Assembly: GCA_035041965.1 (NCBI GenBank) | Contig: JAPYMA010000439.1 | Coordinates: 1-64,000 of the forward strand | DNA: 64,000 nt | Source of the DNA: Anisakis pegreffii | Lineage: Eukaryota; Nematoda; Chromadorea; Rhabditida; Anisakidae | Direction of reading: 5' to 3' | In this document: in pieces, positions 22,201-34,200 of the stretch | How positions within the stretch are numbered: the first letter of the stretch is position 1 | Layout of the letters: every line of letters starts with the position of its first letter | Notes under the pieces: generated by a model | The model's database searches: none | Seen by the model: the letters and a program-made list of their open reading frames with translations, nothing else | What the model was told of the DNA's origin: nothing | Made by a program: the position numbers and the translations under genes

Positions 22201-25200
22201 AAAACTCACATTTCTTCACGCACTCCTCCTGCATGACCGTAATCGGCCCGTTCCACACCGTTATCTTACACGTCGTCATCCACTGCTTCACTTTAACATC
22301 ACCGAATTCAACGAAAAGCACGGCCACGTAATTCTCTGCAATCGTATTCCCACCATTAACAAATAATTCAAAACATCTCACCTTAACTTCCAAGTAGTAA
22401 CTACACAATAAGGTAAAGTAAACATGGCGATGATCGAAGTTGGCGAATCGATTCGACAACTTCGATCATCCTAAAGTAAACTCTTAATTTTTAAGTAATT
22501 CAGCTAATATTACTCTTACAAGTAATAGTTTTACTGTTCATTTTATAAAGTAAAGACTGATATAACTATAAGCCAAAGTAGTAAGTAATGTCAAGTAAGT
22601 AACACAAAGTAATATAAAGTAAAAGCAAGTAATATAAATCAAGATTCAAGATCAGATAATCAAACCATACCTTCGAGTATGCATTTGGCCAGTGCGTCCG
22701 GAATCTGGAAGTCTTTCTGCAGCATATACTTAGGCAGGGTCAGTCTCGTGATCATCTCGCATCCGGCCACCAATTTATCGCAGAACTCCACACCGTGCTT
22801 GCCTCGGCACAATATTATCGGATTTGCTGTAATTTTGCAAAAATTTTTCAAAAAATTCCCCAGATTTTCATACCAAACTTGACATTTTCTCCCAGAAAAT
22901 ATCTCCAAAAATATCCCCTGAATAATGGCCAATTCCCAAGGAATTTCCCAAATTTTTGAGAATTCCCTAAAAACTACAAATTTTGAACTGAGTAACAAAC
23001 CTTCCCGAAGGCATCCGATCACGTTCTCGGGCAGTTTCTGCACCGGACCCTCACTGTACGGCACACTGTAAATACGACAACACACCGCGATCATCTTATA
23101 GCACAGATTCGCGTCGTATTTCTGTACGCATTTGTAGATTACCGTCTCTAAAAACGCAAAAAATCACAACAAATGTGAAAAACAATTCATTTCTCGAACA
23201 TTTTAATGAGAATTCAAAGAGTCTCCTCAAATAAATTCACAAAAAATCTCACAAATCACCCCGCAAAACCCTTCTAAACAATACCCGACCAATAAAACCA
23301 ACACTAAAACCCTCTTTAACAACCACTTATTCAACAAATCCTCAAAGACTAACGTGAGTTCATGCAATCCTTCTCCTCGTCCGTCAACTCCGTATCGAAT
23401 TTCGAGAATTTATCTCTACATTTCTCACGCCATTCCATACATTTCACCGCACCATAATCCGCATAGCATCTCGCCATGAAGTTCTCTAAAAATTCAACCA
23501 TAAACCACCTCTCATTCACAAAAAAGTTGACCTGAAATCAACCCAGAATTGACCTGAAATCACCCCTAAACAATCACAAAACCAAAACCGCACCTGACTG
23601 TATACAAATCGAAATCGAGTGCGGTAGTACCTCGACGTTACCAGCCACGTTCGTGATCACGTTCACCTTCAGGATCTTGAAACAGGCCGACTTCAGTTTC
23701 GTGCAGAACTCCACACCGTATTTCTTCTTACACAACAGGAACACGTCCGGCATGTCATTCTCTGAAACCATCCAAATCCACAAAAAAAAGAGTAAACCCC
23801 ATAAAAATCCATCCCAAAAACGCGAATCTCCCCAATTTTCCATTCGAAATCTCAAATTTCTTCGCAAAATTTTCACTCCAAAATGATTTTCACCTCTTTT
23901 CAAAACTAATTCCCAACTGAATCTTACGAATAACTCGAAAAAGTTTTTAAGGAAGTCACAAACGTTTCTTGATGCACTCTTTTTGATCGGCTGTGATCAC
24001 TCCGAAACGATCTTTCACTTGACATGCCAACAACCATATGTTGCACTTGGCTGCTCCGAATTTCGCATAGCACATCGGCAGATACTCCTCTGCAATTACA
24101 CCACTCCTTATCAGTTGTTATCACCTCCTTATCATCGCTTATCACCCTATTACTAGTTCTTTCACTTCCTTATCAGTTGTTATCACTAACCTTTCGATAT
24201 ACACTCGTTGATAACGTCCGGCAATTCGCACATTTCACACGGCTTCTCACCCAGCAACGGCACCTTTCTGATCTCGTAGCACGCCGTTATCAGTTTCATG
24301 CAGAAATCAGCACCATACTTCTGCATGCACAACACTTTCGGTTCGGGTGTTACCGACTCTAAAACAATAACCACAACAATTTATCACTGCTCTATCGTTA
24401 TCTTCTAAATTTAATCACTAAATTTTTCTCATCCAAATCCACAAATCCAAACTCACTCCTAACTCTTTACTGTTACTATCAACGTTCACCTGATAACCCT
24501 CTCTAAATGCAGAATAACTCCATACAAAACCCACCGTGCTGTACACACTCCTTCTGCACCACTGTAATCGGCCCGTTCCAAACCGTGATCTTGCATGTGG
24601 TCATCCATTTTGTGATCTTCTTCGTGCCGAATTCAACCATCATCACCGCGATATAATTCTCTAAAACATTAACAACAATATACCAAACGATCTACTGACT
24701 ATTACTATCATTTACTGACAACTAATATCACTTACTGATAACCATTATCACTCCCCTCCTAATCTACCTCGCACTCAACGTCCGTGCCCAGCAATCCAAA
24801 CCCAAAAACCAACCTTCCAGTATGCATTTAAGCACCGGATCGGGTATTCTATAGTCGACTCCAGGCTTCTGCTCGGGCATCGTCACCTTTGTTAACTGCG
24901 CACAAACCGCTGTCAACTTCTTGCAGAACTCAACACCATGCTTCGCCATACACATTATCGTTACATCGGCTGAAATTTTGCAAAAACAATTAAAAAATTC
25001 CCGAACTCACCCTCAAAATAACCCACATCCCTTCCCAAACAAAAATTACCCAAGCAAAACTTACCCGAATTGACACATCGGACCACTTTTTCGGGTATAC
25101 GTTCAATCGGGCCTTCCGTGTAGGGTATACTGTGGATTGCCGAACAGACCGCGATCAGACGATAACAGAACTTTGCATCGAATTTCTGCACACACTTGTA

Positions 25201-25211
25201 GATGACCATCT
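19250..25211 (-). CDS. Tandem four-cysteine-module protein (right-arm copy, extended; 5' end not found)
   Basis: Nineteen exons on the minus strand in transcript order: A 25065-25211, B 24814-24969, C 24535-24660, D 24191-24358, E 23964-24089, F 23594-23761, G 23354-23485, A 23001-23147, B 22671-22826, C 22210-22335, D 21673-21840, E 21385-21510, F 21034-21204, G 20751-20882, A 20416-20562, B 20078-20236, C 19706-19831, D-like 19418-19547, tail 19250-19346 with stop. Exon lengths repeat by type (A 147, C and E 126, G 132, D 168). Apart from the last two, all exons are phase 1-1. Modules carry Cys-x8-Cys-x6-Cys-x(15-30)-Cys. Type C lacks the first two cysteines in both full blocks; type D has an extra CxxC. 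No signal peptide or first exon is seen; the upstream intron would contain the minisatellite at 25340-28160. Family not recognised; probably extracellular. Confidence 0.85.
21286..21307. repeat. 22-bp palindromic element in an E-F intron
   Basis: Mirror of the copy at 493-514, one arm varied (GCTGT instead of GTTGT). Confidence 0.85.
22000..22021. repeat. 22-bp palindromic element outside the mirrored region
   Basis: Core TCGAATCGATTCGA with the same conserved flank (GTATGAAACATGGCGGCG) in the intron between module C (22210-22335) and module D (21673-21840). It shows that the element is not confined to the palindrome. Confidence 0.85.
22439..22460. repeat. 22-bp palindromic element, diverged copy
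   Basis: GTTGGCGAATCGATTCGACAAC form, in the intron between modules B (22671-22826) and C (22210-22335), next to a stretch of AAGTAA repeats (22460-22640). Confidence 0.8.
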
Positions 25212-25339
25212 CTAAAACTCAATTCATTTACTCACTCTTTTATTCACTTTAAACATCCAAAATTCACCTCAAAAACCACCAAATTCCTCGTGATTGATCG
25301 ATTGATCTGACCAGTCGATCCGATCTGATCAATCAATCG

Positions 25340-28160
25340 GTTATCACCTTATCACCAGGACAACCTAATTGTTATCACCTTATCACCAGGACAACCTAAT
25401 TGTTATCACCTTATCACCAGGACAACCTAATTGTTATCACCTTATCACCAGGACAACCTAATTGTTATCACCTTATCACCAGGACAACCTAATTGTTATC
25501 ACCTTATCACCAGGACAACCTAATTGTTATCACCTTATCACCAGGACAACCTAATTGTTATCACCTTATCACCAGGACAACCTAATTGTTATCACCTTAT
25601 CACCAGGACAACCTAATTGTTATCACCTTATCACCAGGACAACCTAATTGTTATCACCTTATCACCAGGACAACCTAATTGTTATCACCTTATCACCAGG
25701 ACAACCTAATTGTTATCACCTTATCACCAGGACAACCTAATTGTTATCACCTTATCACCAGGACAACCTAATTGTTATCACCTTATCACCAGGACAACCT
25801 AATTGTTATCACCTTATCACCAGGACAACCTAATTGTTATCACCTTATCACCAGGACAACCTAATTGTTATCACCTTATCACCAGGACAACCTAATTGTT
25901 ATCACCTTATCACCAGGACAACCTAATTGTTATCACCTTATCACCAGGACAACCTAATTGTTATCACCTTATCACCAGGACAACCTAATTGTTATCACCT
26001 TATCACCAGGACAACCTAATTGTTATCACCTTATCACCAGGACAACCTAATTGTTATCACCTTATCACCAGGACAACCTAATTGTTATCACCTTATCACC
26101 AGGACAACCTAATTGTTATCACCTTATCACCAGGACAACCTAATTGTTATCACCTTATCACCAGGACAACCTAATTGTTATCACCTTATCACCAGGACAA
26201 CCTAATTGTTATCACCTTATCACCAGGACAACCTAATTGTTATCACCTTATCACCAGGACAACCTAATTGTTATCACCTTATCACCAGGACAACCTAATT
26301 GTTATCACCTTATCACCAGGACAACCTAATTGTTATCACCTTATCACCAGGACAACCTAATTGTTATCACCTTATCACCAGGACAACCTAATTGTTATCA
26401 CCTTATCACCAGGACAACCTAATTGTTATCACCTTATCACCAGGACAACCTAATTGTTATCACCTTATCACCAGGACAACCTAATTGTTATCACCTTATC
26501 ACCAGGACAACCTAATTGTTATCACCTTATCACCAGGACAACCTAATTGTTATCACCTTATCACCAGGACAACCTAATTGTTCTCACCTTATCACCAGGA
26601 CAACCTAATTGTTCTCACCTTATCACCAGGACAACCTAATTGTTATCACCTTATCACCAGGACAACCTAATTGTTATCACCTTATCACCAGGACAACCTA
26701 ATTGTTATCACCTTATCACCAGGACAACCTAATTGTTATCACCTTATCACCAGGACAACCTAATTGTTATCACCTTATCACCAGGACAACCTAATTGTTA
26801 TCACCTTATCACCAGGACAACCTAATTGTTCTCACCTTATCACCAGGACAACCTAATTGTTATCACCTTATCACCAGGACAACCTAATTGTTATCACCTT
26901 ATCACCAGGACAACCTAATTGTTATCACCTTATCACCAGGACAACCTAATTGTTATCACCTTATCACCAGGACAACCTAATTGTTATCACCTTATCACCA
27001 GGACAACCTAATTGTTATCACCTTATCACCAGGACAACCTAATTGTTATCACCTTATCACCAGGACAACCTAATTGTTATCACCTTATCACCAGGACAAC
27101 CTAATTGTTATCACCTTATCACCAGGACAACCTAATTGTTCTCACCTTATCACCAGGACAACCTAATTGTTATCACCTTATCACCAGGACAACCTAATTG
27201 TTATCACCTTATCACCAGGACAACCTAATTGTTATCACCTTATCACCAGGACAACCTAATTGTTATCACCTTATCACCAGGACAACCTAATTGTTATCAC
27301 CTTATCACCAGGACAACCTAATTGTTATCACCTTATCACCAGGACAACCTAATTGTTATCACCTTATCACCAGGACAACCTAATTGTTATCACCTTATCA
27401 CCAGGACAACCTAATTGTTATCACCTTATCACCAGGACAACCTAATTGTTATCACCTTATCACCAGGACAACCTAATTGTTATCACCTTATCACCAGGAC
27501 AACCTAATTGTTATCACCTTATCACCAGGACAACCTAATTGTTATCACCTTATCACCAGGACAACCTAATTGTTATCACCTTATCACCAGGACAACCTAA
27601 TTGTTATCACCTTATCACCAGGACAACCTAATTGTTATCACCTTATCACCAGGACAACCTAATTGTTATCACCTTATCACCAGGACAACCTAATTGTTCT
27701 CACCTTATCACCAGGACAACCTAATTGTTCTCACCTTATCACCAGGACAACCTAATTGTTATCACCTTATCACCAGGACAACCTAATTGTTATCACCTTA
27801 TCACCAGGACAACCTAATTGTTATCACCTTATCACCAGGACAACCTAATTGTTATCACCTTATCACCAGGACAACCTAATTGTTATCACCTTATCACCAG
27901 GACAACCTAATTGTTATCACCTTATCACCAGGACAACCTAATTGTTATCACCTTATCACCAGGACAACCTAATTGTTCTCACCTTATCACCAGGACAACC
28001 TAATTGTTCTCACCTTATCACCAGGACAACCTAATTGTTATCACCTTATCACCAGGACAACCTAATTGTTATCACCTTATCACCAGGACAACCTAATTGT
28101 TATCACCTTATCACCAGGACAACCTAATTGTTATCACCTTATCACCAGGACAACCTAATT
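25340..28160. repeat. 31-bp minisatellite, 91 units
   Basis: The 2821-bp array divides exactly into 91 units of 31 bp starting GTTATCACCTTATCACCAGG. The only variation I see is A to C at one position (GTTCTCACC) in about nine units, some in adjacent pairs. Each unit holds two TTATCAC, that is GTGATAA on the minus strand, the core of GATA-factor sites. The unit length is not a multiple of three, so it does not code. It lies just upstream of the first visible exon of the cysteine-module gene and could be in its first intron or promoter. Confidence 0.98.
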
Positions 28161-29036
28161 GCTGAAGCCGAATATTTTGCATCAATACGCGCAAAACACG
28201 ATGCAACCTGGAGGTCTTTTTGAAAGTTACCATCATATTGTTACTATTCAACAACTGAATTAATAATTCCACTGAAATTGCAGTAATAACACTAGTCCAA
28301 CAAAGCGACAATCAACGAGTGAGAAGGTTGAAGAAGGCAGCCTACAAAGCACTAGAACCCCTACGTTAAGTGCTGAAGGTAACAGTATTTAATACAACCT
28401 AACGGCACCAATAATGTTCCTTCGAATTTTCGATCTCACTCACGCTTCACCAAATTAGCTAATATCACGGATAAGTGAACCATTTCAAATACTTAACAGT
28501 TTAAATTACATGTACATATATTTCAGATATAAGTAAAGCATTGCCTGACATTTCCTAACAAATAATGTTTCAGTTTTGTTGAAATTCAAATAATAAATTT
28601 AAACGTGATTAAAAGCAATCGAGCAGTCAAAACCAACTGAAGCAATGTTATTTCCAGGAAATTTCAACAAATCAAACTGAATTCAAGTTGAATGTTATCA
28701 GTGAAAAGAATACGATATGATGACAAAAGCGATCAGCATGAGCATACTGAAATGAAAACAAATGAAATATTAGCAGCAGCACATCATGCCTAACACTATT
28801 TCCAATCAAAAGCCTTCTCATTATATATTGTATATCATAATGAATGCTTCATTCCAAAACGCCAACTTACACGAAACAATCGCAAATTGCATAAATAAGA
28901 GCAGCAATGTGACTACTGTCGCACGAATGTCCAATCAATAAGCGCAGTCAATAAGAACCATACCATCAACATCAACTACAAGTACATATATCATCTGACT
29001 ACACAAATATCTACAAACCGCAATCTATGAAGCGCA
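28161..29036. other. Intergenic
   Basis: AT-rich sequence between the minisatellite and the PLGRKT-like gene. I searched for a first exon of the cysteine-module gene on the minus strand and saw no convincing candidate; a 66-residue open frame ending in the array has no acceptable splice context. Confidence 0.5.
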
Positions 29037-29756
29037 TTATTTGTTTGCTCTTTTCTTCGACTTGATTCGTTCGTCAATTTCTGATAATGTTACAGCACCG
29101 CCAATTACTTCAAATCGTCGTCGATCTTCACCAAGCAAACGTTCAGCACATTCTAAACTATACTTCAAAACTGAAAAATTTACTATCGCGCAACAGATAG
29201 AGACAATTATTATCAAAACTGAAACAATAATAATAACGACGATGATGATTAATAACCTCGAATCTCTTGATCATGTTCTCCATAACACTTGTCATACCTG
29301 TAGCCAGCACCCATCACTAAAGCAATAATAGGAACAGCCATGAACTTATTCTTTAGAAACGCTGCTGTCATCACTAATGCAACAGTTACGGTTGATGCAG
29401 CCATAAGCTCCCAGCCGATACTTTCACGATTCGTTGCTAACTTCAATTCATATCAATATGGTTTACGATTGAACAGCATTATTACTATAAACATATGCAC
29501 AAGTACATACCTCTAAGGATCGTCTTTGTTCAAACTGCAAATTGTGCAACGCGATTTGATTGAGTATCTACAATTTGCAAGTTTGAAACGATTTTTGAAA
29601 TGAACCAAAATGCTTCAGTCCATACAAAAACACGAGAGCAAGAAGAATAAGACACTGAATGAATGAAGATACCTGCTGATCATAGGCTCTTGATAAACGA
29701 TCCACTACACCACTGTCTACATCATTATTGGTCTTCGTCGAAAACACAGACCCCAT
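29037..29756 (-). CDS. PLGRKT: Plasminogen receptor KT-like protein, copy 1
   Basis: Four exons: 29673-29756, 29511-29567, 29257-29440, 29037-29170. Phases close to give 152 aa (human PLGRKT 147 aa). The N-terminus MGSVFS matches the family start MGFIFS. The 184-nt third exon encodes two hydrophobic segments with the family pattern around PIIALVMGAGYRYDKCYG, and the last exon matches the charged C-terminal helix. It lacks the C-terminal lysine that binds plasminogen in mammals only in the sense that Lys precedes the stop (RANK end), so a C-terminal Lys is in fact present. The family sits in membranes; the role in invertebrates is poorly known. ATG follows TTTTCAG directly, suggesting trans-splicing. 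Copy 2 lies 570 bp upstream in the same direction. Confidence 0.85.
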
Positions 29757-30294
29757 CTGAAAATATACAGTTAGTTTACGACAGAATGGTCTAAGCGATG
29801 GACAGAGCAATAAGAGACGAATGGATGAATGTGAATAATAAACTCTGAACGCAACATCAGAGATAAGTAATGCAAGATGCTCGATTTCAGCGAGATTACA
29901 CATTCAACAACAAAAGTAAAAATTATCAATATTTATTTCCATCTATTCCAGCAAAAAATTTACCAGTAATATGAAGCTATATATTAAAAACATAATAACA
30001 CGAACAAAAACAAACAATAACACGATACAATTCCACAAATAAAATGAAAACAATAATTTACAATTGAATTTTCCATACACACCGGTCATTGTTTCATCAC
30101 CACTCAAGATTCGACACTTCAAAATTGCGAAGGAATGTTGTTGATGTGATTTAGGTGTAGCATTAAAGTCTGATGGACAGGTGCTTGGATTAATTCAAAA
30201 TTTTAACAGCGAACGTTCAGATAAACTCGTCAACGAAGGAACATTATAATTATTTGAATCGTTTCTTATCTAAACTAGATACAAACTGTGGCGA

Positions 30295-30300
30295 TTTATT
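30295..30300 (-). terminator. Poly(A) signal of PLGRKT-like copy 2
   Basis: AATAAA on the minus strand, 26 nt after the stop codon at 30326. Confidence 0.6.
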
Positions 30301-30325
30301 GCACAACTACCAAAAACAGTTGAAA

Positions 30326-31227
30326 TTACCATTCTGTATCACGAATTTTCATAAGTTCTTCCCGACGTCGATAAACATCGTTTAATGTTATCGTTTTGAG
30401 AATTGGTTCAGTTCGTTCGGATAATATCTGCTCTGCGTTTCCTGGAATTATTCGAACTAATTAATCATGCTTTTTGATGGTATCTTTTGTTTAAAAAAAC
30501 AAAACAAAAATATGAAAACGGAACAAATTATTGAAGAAAAAATTGGACCCGACGAGGCAAAATAATGAAGTCATGAATTTTCAGCAGAAATAAGAAAAGA
30601 GACTGTTAAAACTAAGAGAAAAAAGGAAGGAGCCACCAACTTTTGATGATCTGAAGTTTATTACCATAACAAAAATGCGTTTGATAGCATAAATAAGTCA
30701 TGATCGGTAAGATTGGTAATGTATGTATGATATTTTTGTGATGTAATGATGAATATGCTGATGCCAATACTGTTAAGAGCCCACCAGGCATACTCCACAG
30801 CAACATCTCACGAGATTTCGCCAACTGTAATTCTTGGCAAATTACTAACCTTCAAAAATTAATCAAGCTTGGTTTGAAATCAATGCTCCGATATTACAAT
30901 CAAAAAAGAAGATAAATATTATCAAAAATATTCACTTCATAAGCACGCTTCCTTTCTTCAACTATCTCAGCAAGAGCCATTTCACGTTCCAACTGAAACA
31001 AACACAATTGAAGTTTCACAAACAACGGACAATTGAAATGACAAGAATCAGCAAAAAAAACTGAATCATTTCTGGTAACATTTTGTAAATTGCGCAATTA
31101 GACATCCCCGTTTTCACCATCAACATAAAAGCGGCTAGAAACATAAATATGAAGGAAAACAAACCTTTCGATTTTCAAGTCGTAAAACAATTTCTTCAAG
31201 GCCATCAATTTTAGAAGTGGTTCTCAT
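30326..31227 (-). CDS. PLGRKT: Plasminogen receptor KT-like protein, copy 2
   Basis: Exons 31165-31227, 30936-30992, 30641-30824, 30326-30441; phases close to give 139 aa. The second (57 nt) and third (184 nt) exons have exactly the lengths and phases of those in copy 1, so the pair arose by tandem duplication. The second exon encodes the LEREMALAEIVEERKRA stretch that aligns without gaps to the family's amphipathic helix, and the third contains SREMLLW, two hydrophobic segments and a CYGNK turn. The first exon starts one base after TGCAG; an additional upstream exon with the MGFIFS-like start cannot be excluded. It ends RDTEW, without the C-terminal Lys seen in copy 1. Confidence 0.8.
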
Positions 31228-34200
31228 ACTGCAGAAAAAAAAACTTGGTATAAGCAATAAATGACAGTTGTAAGTTCAGATACAACACGAGGGCATCATA
31301 AATAGTGTTTGCAAAATTCCGACCATTTTCAATCCCGGGATCGTTTTCCAATCTCAGGATAATCCCGGGATTGAAAGCCTAACATAAACGGAAGGCGAAG
31401 CAGGCATGATGAACGACGAAGCAAGACTGATGACACTACAAAATTTTCGATTACTGCTTCCAGAAAAACGAAAGCTGTGGTGCCACTATCTAATGACCTA
31501 TAATGACATCTACGGCCGCTTGCATGGTAAACAACAAATACTACTGAATATGAATGAACTAGGAATGTTCGATGTATAATTTAAGATGGGAGTGTTAGAT
31601 AAAATGCCCAATTCTGAAATCCGAGGTTTTTTCAGAGTATAAGTGCCATGATCCAGACCGAAAATTTTGGACCCTACGGTGCACCAACCCAGATAAATGC
31701 TCGCTCGCATAAACGAGAAAAGTATACATGGTAAATCCACAACTCTTGATGATGTGGCCGAGGTTTGCGAAAATGTCAGAGCGACAGACAAACAGAGCAG
31801 GAAGCAGGGTTTGCAATATCCCGACGTTTTTCAATCCTGGAATCGGGATTTAATTCCGGGGTCGATCCCGGGATCGAACAACTTTTGAAATACCGATGCG
31901 TGACATGTTTAAACACATTTTCTTGAACCAGTATGACCATAATCAATCAGAAAAGAGTTTATTCAACAAAATATCCAACAAATACAATAAATTACTGAAA
32001 TTCAAATCAACACACGCAACAATTAGTACTCGTGTTACTCAACAAATTATTCAATGACGTAAAGCATATCATAAAATGCAGTTAACATATAATTCAGTGC
32101 GGTTATTCAACGATCATTCAACAATTATTGTTCAACATATAATTCGGTGCTGTTTGAAACAAGCTCTGAGAAACGTGAGTGCGTTGATAGTTCCATCGTT
32201 CATTCGCGTTTTCAGTTTTAAGAAAAAAAGGTTGCTATTTTTCTTGAGCAGTGAGAGCGAAACTATGACGCGACTCGAGAACAATGAGCAACTCAAATAT
32301 CCCTGCTCGCGGCACCCCTCCTCAATAACTTCCGTTAATTGCGACAATTCGAGCCATCAGATCAAACTGATTATACTTCTTTAGAAGCTTTATTCGTTAC
32401 CACAAAAGTATTCGATCCCTTCCTGCATCAACGCATTGCTGACTTCATCGAAAATATGAATAATCGTGAACGAAGCATATTAAATTCAGCAGTCCAGTAA
32501 TTACATTATCTGATGTAAACGATTGTTCGGGTTGAGACTGCATTAAGTGTCGTGTTGATGAACAAATCAAAAGTATGGCAAAGAACCTCAAATTTGGTTC
32601 AGTTACCCAAGTTTGAGTTTGGTTATGGCTTAAGGAGCCGAAATGCTTTAGATCTGTTCATCAAAACGGCACTTGATGCTTTCTCAACCCTAACAACCGT
32701 TCATCTCTGATCATTAGAATATGCGTCTACGTAACCAGATTATCGTACAAGCCAATTACCTTATCAATTCAAAGAAGGAAAACCGCTCTGGAATATACTT
32801 ATCATTCGTCAGTCTCGCACTTGACCACTTCAAATTATCAACCATGTGAAACGTACTCTTACCTCTCCCTTTTTTTTATGAGTCATTAAAGTTAAATTAG
32901 ATAGAACTCTTTTCCCCTACCTGGCGTGACAGCAAATGTTTCCTTCATTTACGAGAAAACAAAAAAAAAAAACAAATGAACGATAGAACGCATCCCCTAA
33001 ATTGACCTCTGAGCTGTCTTTTCCTTTCGCTTTTCTTTCCCGCTGTATATGTGGAAAACGAAAATTTTATTTACATTTTTTTGATGAGCTTGGATCTATT
33101 AGAGGGATGATTTCTGAAAAAGCTTCTGCGAAACATTAAAACTGAAAACGGATTCTGATGTAGCTTTCCAAGCTCCACAAAATTTTCATTTTGTTTGTGA
33201 TACTTTCCGAGAAATAATTCTTTGAAAATCAAAATTTTTCGAGTCGGTCTTCGTTGTCTTAATCGTTTGTGTGATTGGCTGTCTCAACTTCTGACTTTTT
33301 AGCAAAACATTCCGAAGCCATCATGATAAATGCCAATTTGTTAATCGCATGCTAATGCAAATCTATTGAGCAGTTCAAATGTTGTTGGTGGTTCCGTATT
33401 CTCTAATGAGGTTAACTCATGCTTCGTTGGTAGTATTTCAACCATACAGTCACCAGACCTCAATTGGCCTGTCTTGATTCAACTCACTCAATACTGAAGT
33501 GATTTAGGTACTTAAGTTAGACCGCTATTTGCCAAGGTTGGCTGACACGAAATACTTTCGTAAAATGTGCTTTCAGTATGAAAATTGCTATCGTCATTCA
33601 TTTGAAAGTGCAACTTAGATACTTCTGAAGATGGTCCTCAATCCTGCCATTTGAAATCCTCAATTATGCATCCAAGAGCGATTACGAACAAGTCGTCTTG
33701 AAATTTTTGAGTTTGCGTTGATTCTAAGCATGGAAAAGAACAGTTTTATGATATCTTCATACAATGGACAACATGGTCAATATTATCAGATGTGTATACA
33801 TGATAACACCATTGCTATAAATACGACTGAACCCTCTGTAGTGCACATGCTACTTCATATCTGCAATAAAACAATGATAAATCAAGCTTCATAGAATTGG
33901 TTCGAGCAAGTTTCAATAATCGTACAAAAATTTAAAAAGTAGCATCAAATATTCAAGCTGACAGAGTCGGAAGGATATTGAATAGGATGGGATATAGGTT
34001 GAGGATGGCAGCCGAATGAAACTTGATTTCGATCGCAATGCAACCGAATCGACTTTTTAAGATTCCAAAATTCAGTACTTCGACCAAACTTCAAAAATTT
34101 TCTGTCGTAATCACACTGAAAATTTTCAGAATTTACCGAAATCTGATAATTTGTTAGAATTTCTCGAAATTTTCAAAACAATTGCAACTGAAGGTTTTCA

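Noticed and set aside
25340..28160. CRISPR array
   Set aside because: The 31-bp units are head to tail with no unique spacers, in a eukaryotic context; it is a minisatellite.
32596..32617. Functional SL1 RNA gene
   Set aside because: The leader-like bases are followed by TTTGG rather than a GT splice donor, and no Sm-binding context is visible.
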